In this document: positions 1-10,220 of the stretch, piece by piece
Layout: each line of letters starts with the position of its first letter
Position numbering within the stretch: the first letter of the stretch is position 1
NCBI GenBank assembly: GCA_018292915.2
Contig: JACVVK020000147.1
Location: 124,001 to 188,000 of the forward strand
From: Batillaria attramentaria
Lineage: Eukaryota; Mollusca; Gastropoda; Batillariidae
DNA: 64,000 nt
Direction of reading: 5' to 3'
Translations under genes and position numbers: made by a program
The notes under the pieces: generated by a model
What the model saw: only the letters and a program-made list of their open reading frames with translations
Told to the model about the DNA's origin: nothing
Databases searched by the model: none

Positions 1-123
1 TTCACTGGTAAACTACGCATGCTCTGGCTTGTTGTGTGAGTACAGATGAAACATCTGGATGGGTGGAGAAAAACTGTATAGGAACAAGTGCAATATAGCA
101 GGGCTTAAAATGATCCACGTTCC

Positions 124-597
124 ATGATCCAAAAGTGTGTAGTATTTAGTGATGATAAATTGAATTTTGAGTCAAACACTACAGCTATTGTTAAGAAATG
201 TAACCAACGACTGTTTTGTATGTACAGACTACGCTCTTTTCAAGTTAGCTCTGAAACTCTGCAGATCTTTTATCGCAGTTTTATTGAATCTGTTCTGACT
301 TTCTCTTTTCTGTGCTGGTTTGGCACTCTGACTGTAAAAAACAAAAGTAAGCTGAACTGCATTGTCAATAGAGGCAGCAAGGTTGTGGGTGAAAGGCAAG
401 CAAGTCTGAGTGTGTTGTATGAGAAAAGAATGGTGAGAAAAGGTTTTAGTATTATGAATGATTCTGGCCACATTTTATCTCAGTATTATCAGAAATTACC
501 ATCAGGCCGACGGCTTAGAGCCTTTACTGCCAAGAAACTCAAAACAATGAACAGCTTTGTACCAATGTCTATTAGGCTAATGAATAAGCAGATGTAG
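124..597 (+). pseudogene. Reverse transcriptase C-terminal fragment (non-LTR retrotransposon)
   Basis: The open frame holds the familiar end of metazoan non-LTR polyproteins: DDKLNF, then VKKCNQRLFCMYRLRSF, FYRSFIESVLTFSFLCWFG, a KLNCIVNRGSKV segment, SLYEKRM, and a closing LPSGRRLRA with a final IRLMN before the stop. The palm catalytic motifs lie upstream in intact elements and are missing here. The ATG at 124 falls in flanking host sequence, so it is not a native start. No activity is expected. Confidence 0.75.
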
Positions 598-943
598 GGT
601 TGTGTGGTAGGCTTGTTGATGCTGATGTGATATTTCTTAAATTCTAATTAGACGTGTTGTTTCTTGCTGGGTGTCAGCTGGCGTTGACTGTGATAGAGTT
701 ATGTGCACCTCTGCTGTTGTGCTGCTGATGTGAAATGATGTGGGTGTAGTGTTGTAATTTATTCATAGTACTGCAACATTGTGATAGATTTTTTAGGTAC
801 GAGTGTACGAACATGTAAATAGGTGGAATGAGTGTGCATGGCCGTATGAGTGAGTGTTTGGCATGTTTTATGTTTTTATGAGAGACCACAAAACAATGTT
901 CCTCTTTTGGAAATTTAATAAATGTCTTATGTCTTATGTCTTA
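145..943 (+). mobile_element. 5'-truncated non-LTR retrotransposon 3' end nested in the TIR element
   Basis: The segment is absent from the related element copy at 33 kb. It begins inside a reverse-transcriptase C-terminal coding region, runs through a 3' UTR of about 330 bp and ends in a short tandem tail (three copies of atgtctt-like units, about 921-943). A 5' truncation with a short repeated tail fits L2/CR1-like non-LTR elements. The left boundary is uncertain by about 10 bases because the host element and the LINE look alike there. Confidence 0.6.
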
Positions 944-998
944 AGGAGCAAAGCCAGGAGCATGTGTCTACATAGCATGTGCGTTACGCTATGGGTGT

Positions 999-1184
<186 letters not shown>

Positions 1185-1451
1185 CATGCTCCCAAGACAC
1201 ACAAAAAAAAGATGACTAAAATCTGTGCAATTTGGTGCTTTTTGGTATAAATTTAAATGCTTCAGAGAGGAAACACTTTATATTTTGGAGGCACATTTTT
1301 AGAATTAGACAAAACTCTGTGCTGTCTGGTGCATTTTAGAACGATGTTAAGTACTTCAGAGGGAGGAGGAGACACTTTCAAAGGGGTGGAAAATATTTTG
1401 CCAGAGGTGGAAATCCACCAAAAGGTGGAAGATCTTAAGCCCTGAATATAG

Positions 1452-2073
1452 AGGCTGGCTGTTTCTGAAACCCACTGTGAAATAAGTAAAAGGACCTAAG
1501 CTCTTCTCAAATGCATGGCTCATGGACCCTCAGGCTTTTACCAAATGACACACAGGCATAGAAACACAAATCAGCGAGGAAGTTGTGAGATTGCTGCTTG
1601 TCAGGCCTGCGGCAGGTCAAGGGCAATTCAAGAGTACTATGAGAGAAACGGGCACTGCGAGTTAAATTTGAGCGAGTCTCTATCGCTCAGCGTAATCTGT
1701 TATCAGGCCGCCGATGCATTCAGTGCGAAATCTGACTTGTGCCACACTGCAAACAATACTCAAAAGGTATGAGCAGTACCAGTATGTGCTGTGTTTGGCA
1801 AGAAGGGGTATATGTATCTGCTATCACCAATGCAGCTCACTTGAACGCCAATAATGGCAGTTCCACACATAACTACCAGGTATTCATAGAGCATATCCAG
1901 TAACTCTCCTCAAGCACCATTCTCGCTGAACCGCAACGACAAACACAAACAACAACTGGTGAATATCACATTTTCCAAAGAGGCACCGTACACATGTATA
2001 ACATGCACCAAAGACTGAAGCAGTCCTCATCAGAAGAGAACAATTAACATGTAATATCCGCACGCTCCATGGA
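1452..2073. other. Intergenic / SWEET 3' flank, no gene recognised
   Basis: This stretch lies between the TIR element and the stop codon of the minus-strand SWEET gene. The part nearest 2073 should be that gene's 3' UTR. I see no other coding signal; the short frames here have no recognisable motif. Confidence 0.5.
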
Positions 2074-3416
2074 TCAGACCTTAAGCGTTGGAGCAACCGT
2101 TTTCTGTCTGTGTTGAGAGGATGGATAAATGCAAAACAGGGCAAGCTGCATCAGTCCAAGCACACACCCCATCAAGTTGGGAAGCTGCAATTAAAAAAAA
2201 AAGAAAAGAAAAAAGACAAGTTTGACAGGTAAGAACAAGACATACTCATTACTGCCGTTTGACTATACATGTATTGCTAACATATAACAATTACAACATT
2301 CATGTGATAAAAAGTCACATTAAGATTTTGTCGCAATGAGATTAAAAGGAGACTGATTTTAGCGATCAAAATCATTTGCGCATAATGGCAACCATCTTGC
2401 TGAAAATCCCTTTTGCGCTCCAGCTCCAGCGTGCAGTTATGCCCCCTCTCTCATAGTGTCCACGAGAGATAACAAGGTCGATTACTTGGACTGGGACGTG
2501 CGGCAGATATCTGTATTTCCGGGACGGACTGTTCATTCTATGCGTTTTCCAGTACAAATACGACTAATCCGTAATAGTCGGCATGCCTGTTCTTTCCCAA
2601 CATGTATTAAAAAAAATCTAAAAATGACCCCCCCCCACCCCCCACTAAAATAATAATGATAATAATAATGATAATAATAATGAGTATTGTAAAGGCGCTT
2701 TACCCAATTTCACGAATCGGCTCAAAGTGCCGCGAACTGAACCCAACACGCACGCTCACGTGAATCACACACATTCTCTCACACACTGGACATAAACACA
2801 TTACAATCACGTGGTGCGAAGGGTCAGCTCAGCTATTTAAATTTCGGAATTTAGATTTACATTTATTTTTCAAATTTGGTGGGCTGAACATTTCCAAAGC
2901 AGAGGGGAAGGAAGACGGAGTACCCGGAGAGAACCCCCGACGATCGGCCCGAACAAACGGTGCCACATACGAGAAGGAAAAATTCTTTGCCCTGAGTGGG
3001 ACTCGAACCCCCCCCACCTCTCGCACTGATGACAAGTCTCTTAACCACTCGACCACCGACCGCCCTGGAAAGTGATGCTCACGAAAAGGATAAAGTATAT
3101 CGCTGCTCCGATGTGTACTGTGGGGGTGAAGGTGAGGGCAAGGAATGATAGCTGGCAGAAACTGATGTAAATTTGCACATGAAGACACTGGAAAACACAC
3201 TGCTGTCGAGAAATCAACAACTACAAAAATAAACACAAGTCTTACCGCTACAAAGGAATCCTCAAGCATTGTCCCATATGAAAACAACAAACTGCAGACA
3301 CAAAGTTGAAGATAATGAGCATGAAGGACATTGACCCAGAACTTTTGGTCCTGAAAACTTCTTTCTGAAACAAAAAATTGACCAGGACAGGTGAATGTGC
3401 AGTTTGTAACTATGTG

Positions 3417-3452
<36 letters not shown>

Positions 3453-4361
3453 ATCATACCATAAATTTTTAACAAGAAGAATAAAACCAGAATAAAACAA
3501 GAAGACAAAGAACGCTGTATGGTGTTTAGGAAAGGCATAGGGAAAACTGAAAATCCACTTGTAAACAGAATAATGACAAACACTGAAGGCCGTTCTTAAC
3601 CGGGCGAACTTTTCGTTCGCGAACTAGGTTCGAAGAGTACGGCGAACTAGATTCGCGCACGTTGTTTCTTAACCGACCGAACACTTCTTCGCAAACCCTG
3701 GTTCAAAAGGTACGCCGAACTAGGTTTGAGGTCTGCACAGCGTGTTGTGGGAACCCTCGCGATCCTTTGGCCGATCTGCGCTCTGACTGGTTGCTCGTGG
3801 AGAGCTGCTGTGTACATGTCATCTCGATCTACGAAGGCGGCCGTTTTGGTTGTTTACGATTGTCTCAACTTCCGCCTTGTTCGGGCGATGACGTATGCAT
3901 ATCATTAACGGCCGGTTAAGAAAGAGAACTAGTTTGGCCGATCCTCTGGAACTACGTACATGTGTGCGCTCGCCCTGTTCGTATACAATACACAGTTCGC
4001 CGGACTGGTGGTTCGCCCAGTTAACAACGGCCTTGAGATAGCATAAGAGTGTAAGTAGTAGTACTTACCACAGAAGCAAATGGTGAAGCGTAGCAACACA
4101 CAGACATACAGCAACAGATGAGACCTAGGTGCCGGGTGGCGATAAATAAATCCGTCTGTGCGTAACGCAGGTACAGTAATGGCGTGAACAGTACCAACAG
4201 GCCCACAATCAGGAGTCTGTGAAACTGTCCCTGTAAGCAAGAGACCCGTGACCAACACAGCGTGAGACTTGGAGGCATCAGAAGATCAACTTAATCTAAC
4301 TACAGCTTCCAGGAAATTAAAGTAGCAGGCACAGGTACTGTTACCCATAGGACCAGCATGC

Positions 4362-4392
<31 letters not shown>

Positions 4393-5175
4393 AAATCTGA
4401 CAGAAATGCACATGTACTAAAAAAGGTGTACACATTTATGCACTTTTAGTCTACACAAGTTACACCCAAAAACCATATATGTGACCAAAGTGTGCGGCTG
4501 AGCACACACACAAACACATACAGGAAACTAGCCTCACCTTTTTGACAGTGTAAACATAGAAAACACAGATGTATAGGAGCTGCAACACTGAGCCAGCTAC
4601 ATTGGTTAGCACCAGGTTGGAGTTTTTCTGTATCAGGCCATATTTCACCCACAGACAACCACTGCAAATTAAAACAATGACTTTAAATAGGACACATGCA
4701 CATAATATTAATACATGTACTAATATTTGTACTTTCTGAGAAAAAGCCAGTCTGAATGTCTGACAGAAAAAAATCAAATGACAGATGACAGACTACAAAG
4801 TGGGTAATTCACATTGTATGCATATGGCCAAAAATGAATCAGTTTGTCTAATGGGGAAAGAAATAGGACACTTATAGTCCACAGAATCATAATTAACTTG
4901 TTAACACTGAATTCAATTGGAACCAGCCCCAGACCTTGGTCCAGGAGACCCAGGTATGAATTTCAGCCGAGGCAGGCAAGATTTTTCCTGCCTAGGCTGG
5001 CTCCTTTCAAGATTCAAGATTTTATTTTCCTTTTTCCCCTTTCGGGGTATGGAGGATTAAAAAAAAAAAAAAAGACCACATAATTATACACAGAACGATA
5101 CGACAGAAGATATACATGTACAACATACATGTAATTTATACACAGGAAAGCGCAACCATCTCTGAAACCTCTGAA

Positions 5176-5240
<65 letters not shown>

Positions 5241-6407
5241 TACCATCCTTCTCGCTTTCAAAAATTTTGCTACAGCAAGGGCAACTTTTTTGGATTTTGA
5301 TCCCATCAGTTTACAAAGATTGTATATCGATTTGACTCTAAGGAAACATAGCGGTACCGGTATGTGCTTGTTGCGCTCCTCTTGGAACGCCGGACATTCT
5401 AGAATTAAAAGAAATTCGTCGCCATTCGCACGCATGTCACATTTTCTGCACAGTCGCTGTTCTCTACTACTTCCATAGCGGGTGTGCTATGGGCCCAATG
5501 GAGAGGCGACACAGCCGTCTGCCGAGACTCGCCCACTTCACGGGTGCCACATTGAGGGTGGTTCCCTTGTTATGACACATTTCATGATGTCAATGATTAC
5601 ATGGCTGGCACTGCAGAAGCTGTATGCCCCTGGCCTGGGTAACACGGGATACTTAGAGCAGGAACTGTCATGCAGTCTCAAACCACAAGGACCTCCATAG
5701 ATTCATCATTCAATCATCCTAATGCATAGTAACAACAACAAAAAAACTACCCCAGCTTTTGTGCCCACAGCCTGGGAGGAACACCACTGGAGCTATAGAA
5801 GAGGTGGGGCAGCAAATAAACCCCAAACAAACAAACAAACAAACAAACCAACAACACTGGATTGGATCTTGAATAGACCCAACAGATTTCTAAACCAGAT
5901 TCAATTGACAAATATAGGAGAGAAGACTCACCTAACAAAAAATGTGATGAATGGCACTGGAGACATAATATCTGTACCACCCTTCCGCACAATCTGAACA
6001 CATAAATGTCTGAAAGGACAGGAGAAAAAAAATGCAAGTATACAAACCAAAAGAAACAAGAACATCAATCTGCAGAAAGTGAGCAAATTACAAGGCATCT
6101 TTTCACTAACACAGTTAGTTAAAACTGATTCTTCACAGTTCACATATACACTGTATATATATGTCAAAATGTCACTTTCGTACAGATCTGTGATTGTCAA
6201 CCTAAAAGGAATGATACACAAGGGAAACAGCTGGTGCCATATTACATTACCAGCTGCAAACATATTTGGATGACATGGATACAAACAACGTTTCACTGAA
6301 TATGTTTTGTGGGGAGTTGCTAGCAAACACTGTACTTACAGTCCAACCAGCTGACACAGAATTGAGGAGGCAGATGCAGCTGCACCCAATGCTGATGTGG
6401 AGTCCAT
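2074..6407 (-). CDS. SLC50A1: SWEET sugar transporter (SLC50A1-like), six exons, 1-nt frameshift in exon 5
   Basis: Coding exons on the minus strand, in order: 6407-6340, 6009-5932, 4661-4538, 4230-4069, 3364-3246, 2184-2074. All introns are GT-AG and phases agree except inside exon 5. SWEETs are seven-helix bidirectional sugar carriers of plasma or Golgi membranes, made of two MtN3 triple-helix repeats. Repeat one shows IVRKGGTDIMSPVPFITFFV, then SGCLWVKYGL and LTNVAGSVLQLLYI. Repeat two shows SPFASV, FRTKSSGSMSF, and in the last exon LPNLMGCVLGLMQLALF. With one base restored near 3288 the length would be 220 residues, close to the usual 221. As written, the frame runs into TAG at about 3248, giving about 182 residues and losing helix seven. 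Whether this is a true mutation or a consensus error cannot be told from here. Start chosen: first in-frame ATG of exon 1. Introns hold a SINE, a MITE and a LINE end. Confidence 0.85.
2648..3065 (-). mobile_element. tRNA-derived SINE, family A, full length, in SWEET intron 5
   Basis: Read on the minus strand it has a tRNA-like head with pol III box A (tggtcgagtggttaagaga) and box B (ggttcgagtcccac). A body follows with gctttggaaatgttcagccc and agctgagctgacccttcgca, then a tail with gcgctttgagcc, gggtaaagcgcc and an ATT-type simple repeat. Other copies: 8459-8862, 24784-25192, and truncated ones at 44580-44765, 45790-45985 and 61508-61712. Confidence 0.85.
3419..3450. repeat. (CA)n microsatellite
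   Basis: Sixteen uninterrupted CA units in SWEET intron 4, close to exon 5. Confidence 0.95.
3587..4033. mobile_element. MITE with TIRs (PIF/Harbinger-like), in SWEET intron 4
   Basis: The left end aggccgttcttaaccgggcg and the right end, whose complement reads aggccgttgttaactgggcg, match at about 22 of 24 positions including the following aac. Both ends are flanked by TGA (3584-3586 and 4034-4036), a 3-bp duplication. That length suits PIF/Harbinger, though TWA is the usual target. At 447 bp it has no transposase frame. The right end lies 35 bp from the donor of exon 4. Confidence 0.8.
4361..4395. repeat. Poly-C followed by poly-A
   Basis: 22 C followed by 13 A, in SWEET intron 3. Confidence 0.95.
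5020..5475 (-). pseudogene. Non-LTR retrotransposon C-terminal fragment, in SWEET intron 2
   Basis: The minus-strand frame from about 5475 to 5240 reads REQRLCRKCDMRANGDEFLL, ILECPAFQEERNKHIP and KSKKVALAVAKFLKA. This is the CxxC...ExHxLxxCP zinc-knuckle-like end seen after the reverse transcriptase in many invertebrate LINEs, with D-E-F in place of the usual E-x-H/Y-F. A (CA)30 microsatellite (5180-5238) follows the last codons. The 3' end toward 5020 is rich in A on this strand, as a LINE tail would be. Confidence 0.65.
5180..5238. repeat. (CA)n microsatellite
   Basis: About 30 CA units in the tail of the LINE fragment. Confidence 0.95.
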
Positions 6408-7282
6408 AACACATCTTCTACACCCTCACTCCGCCAATGCAATCTGCACACACACACACACAGCCCACGATTTCAGATCAGCGACATAAATCATAGCCCT
6501 TGGTGATAAAAACATTACCCCGACGACTGGATCATTGATGAACGTAATGTTTTGCGCGGAGTGACATATGTCTGCTAATGTTTACAGTTTGTCACTCACC
6601 GTTCGGATGCATGCGGCCTGCGTGTCCGGGTGGCAAGAGTAACGTCCCCTGGCGAGCGGTCCTACTAAAACCTGCCCGGGACTGGCCGAAGCTTCCCGGG
6701 AGGCCCGGAGCCTGTCCGGTGCTGCCCGGTCCTACTAAAACCTGCCCGGGACTTCCCAGGGTTGTGGAACCTGCCCGGTGCTGCCCGGTACCTGCCCGGG
6801 ATCTGCCCGGGATCTGCCCGGGACCCTAGTCTGGGGCCTTGTCCGAGGGTTACGAGACTGGCGTAATGAAAGAAAGTGGATGTGGCCTTAATTGACGACT
6901 TTATTTCTTTACTTAGCTTTTGTTTCACATATTTTCCATCTCACGTGTCAAGATTTAAAAAAAAATAAAAAATATATATATACATATGTGTATGTACTCC
7001 GCGGTTCTGCCCCTCAGTGTTCAGTCAGCACGGGTCCACTGTGGTCATTGAGGCTCACATGAACATGAACAAAATATATTTCATGAGCATATTGACAGTA
7101 TAATTATCGGGTTCTGAGCTGTGTAAATTGAAAGTAATATTAGTTTTTTTTTTTTTTTTAAGCATTATTTCACGAGGAGATATTTTTGTCAAAGCTCTCT
7201 ACTGGGAGAGTCGCAAAACGTATGCAATACACTTCTGTGAAAGAGAGACGCAACACTTCGTTATCATTCTCTTGTGAATAAA
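6408..7282. promoter_or_regulatory. Shared upstream region of SWEET (-) and TYW4 (+)
   Basis: The two start codons face away from each other with 875 bp between them, so both transcription starts and 5' UTRs should lie here, although untranslated first exons elsewhere cannot be excluded. The centre is GC-rich with a CCCGGG tandem repeat (6657-6830); the TYW4 side is AT-rich. No TATA box or initiator can be named with confidence. A bidirectional promoter is an inference from geometry. Confidence 0.5.
6657..6830. repeat. GC-rich tandem repeat in the SWEET/TYW4 promoter interval
   Basis: The block starting cggtcctactaaaacctgcc at 6657 recurs at 6727, a 70-bp period. Inside and after it, ctgcccggg or ctgcccggt is repeated about ten times, giving many CCCGGG palindromes. 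Confidence 0.85.
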
Positions 7283-10178
7283 ATGGAGCAGAACTCTTCT
7301 GAGAGGAAGCCTAAAACAAGCAAGAGCCGAAGAGAAACTGCTGTGGGTCACATATTAATCTATGTTACACTTCCATCTTGCCATGTTCGGTTCTTTTGGT
7401 CAGGGTCGGTGACACTGATAGTCAAGTTTTAGCTTCTGATCAGTGAATGTTTACGAGAGACGTCGCCGCGAGGTCTTGTTATTTCGTCCGCGGACGGTTG
7501 CACTAGATCAGTACTAGATGCTCAGCGTTATTTTCTCGTCTTCAGAAATTAGTGTCGACATATATGGGTTATCGGTTGTGACACTGGCAGTAGTACTTGC
7601 AGCAGGTTGTGATAAAACATTCAAGTAGGGAAACGAAGGATGCAAAACTTGAAAAGCCAGTCAGAATAGTTTTATGTAACTGGAGACAGTGCCGACACCA
7701 TAGAATGGAAGGGTCACGTAATATTTGGTGTTTATGTGCACATGCTTTGTGTGTGGGGGGGGGGGGGGGCAGCTGCACAGAGGGAGTGGGGTGCAGTTGA
7801 AACCTTGTCCTGGTTAGATTGTGTTGGAGGATACCAGTTTCTTTTCTTTTTTTTATTTGTTTATTGCGATTAACCAGTAACAGTTGTGGTGTTGTGCTGT
7901 GTACTGCTGCAGGTGCAGGGAACTAATGACAACAGCATTGTCAGCAAGTGCTCCATGTCAGCAGCTGGATATTTCCCAGATCATTTCCTTCAGCATTTTG
8001 TGGCAAAGCACTCAAAGCGAGCCCCTCTTATCAACAGGTGAACAAACTCTTCTGTTATACAAACAATAATTACTCAACAAGCAAATCAGTATACCACTTT
8101 TTAGCAGTAGATATTTTACATTAAATCCTGCCTTGGCTGATAACCATGCCTTTAGCCAAAAGATGGTACAGATATTATTATTAAAGTAGGCCTCGTGCAC
8201 TGTGGCATTATTTTAAACTAATCATCAGAATATCATGGTTTATTCCAGGGGATACTATCTCAGAGCTGTTTCCATAGATCAAGTGCTCCGAAATTTTTTG
8301 GCGCAGAGTCCAGGCTGCAAGAAACAGGTACATCACTTCAGTGTGTTACTATAATTCCACATCCAATGGGTTTTCAGTAAATCACTAATGATATAATGTA
8401 TATATATCTATTTTAGTACATTCTTCATTTTCTTTATTAAATATATTGACTGATCGGTGGGCGGTCGGTGGTCTAGTGGTTAAGAGACCTGTCACCAATG
8501 CGAGAGGTCAGGGGTTTGAGTCCCACTCGGGGCAAAGAATTTTTCCTTCTCGTATGTGGCACCGTTCATTCGGGCCGATCGTCGGGGGTTCTATCCGGGT
8601 ACTCCGGCTTTCTCCCCCTCTGCTTTGGAAATGTTCAGCCCACCAAATTTGAAAAATAAATGCAATTCTAAATTCTGAAATTTAAATAGCTGAGCTGACT
8701 CTTCGCACCACGTGATTGTAATGTGTTTACGTCCGGTGTGTGAGAGAATGCGTGTGATTCACGTGAGCGTGCGTGTTGGGTTCAGTTCGCGGCGCTTTGA
8801 GCCGATTCATAAATTGGGTAAAGCGCCTATATAATACTCATTATTATTATTATTATTATCTGTTCTTTTGTTTAATTGATTGGTTCAGTGTAAATGTATA
8901 TATATATATAGGTATATATATGTTCTTGTTTATGTACCTGTCATTTAGATCATTTCTCTTGGAGCTGGGTTTGATTCATCATACTTCAGGTTGAAAGCAG
9001 ATCGGTTGCTGCAAGATGCATCATTTTATGAAGTGAGTTTTGTTGTTGTAACAACTTGTTATTTTATTTGACATTTTTCTCTGTGTTTTACTACAAGGCA
9101 AGTGCAGTATTTTTTTAAAATTTTTAACTGCTTTGTCATGTTTTATATGCAGTGAATTTTTTTTATTTTTTTTTTGGGGGGGGGGATTATGCTACTTGTT
9201 TTCAGCTAAAGATTAGGAGAACAGTTATTTCATTTTAAAAGATCGTTTGTACTGGTACTAGTGGTGCCAGTTAAAAGTTGTATAACTGCAAACTACCCTA
9301 AAGACCAATAATGTAACCCCAAAACACAAATAACCATAACACACCCAAGATTAAGCTACTAGTTTGCCAAAAACAGCAACAAAAACCAACACTACCACCA
9401 GAACGGCAACAACAAAAACTTACCCTGTTTTATTGTTATAACCCACAGTACAACGTCTTTTGTGCATTGTGTTGCAGGTTGATTTTCCAGAAGTTGTGAA
9501 AAAGAAACATGCCATCATCCAGGGTCACGAAGAACTCTTCAGCCTGCTCCAGTTTAGTGGGCAGGATGACAAAATCTTGCCTCCCATTGGTCAGTTTAAG
9601 AAAACTAAGTATCATAACAGACTATTCCATAGAAATGATGTCATTAGAAGGGGGAAAAATGAACACAAAAACAGAGAAAAAAAAATCCAAAAGCATTTTT
9701 GAGTCACATTGAGGGCTTACTGTGCTCTGCCATCATCTGGAAAAGGGCATATGCACCATGGAATCGATAGGTATTTAGGTCCTTTTTTCAAATGATTGTT
9801 CTTTGTTTTATTTTCTACGATGTGGTTGTTGGCTAGATCCACATCTAGGGCCTCTAACCCATTTTACAGTACACTGGTAAATGGTTTTGATGGCTAAAGC
9901 TGACCCTCATGGTTTTTTGTGTGTGTGTGTGTGTGTGTGTGTTTTTTCCCCCCCCAGAGATTTCAAGTCTTGACTATTTCTTGCTTGGAGTGGATTTGAC
10001 TCAGCTGAACACCCTTGAAGCTGCCTTGCGACTGTGTGGTGCTGATTTTGACACACAGACCTTGCTGCTGTCAGAATGTGTCATGACCTACATGACTAGA
10101 CGCTGGTATGGATCCATTGCCTTTCATTTTGTGTGTGATAAGTTTGTCTATCTCTCTCATCCCCTCTTCCCACATTGA

Positions 10179-10220
<42 letters not shown>

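Noticed and set aside
5014..5238. Cys-Val repeat open frames over GT/CA microsatellites, here and at many other sites
   Set aside because: CVCV or HTHT repeats are direct translations of (GT)n or (CA)n. They lack start context, flanking domains and splice logic.
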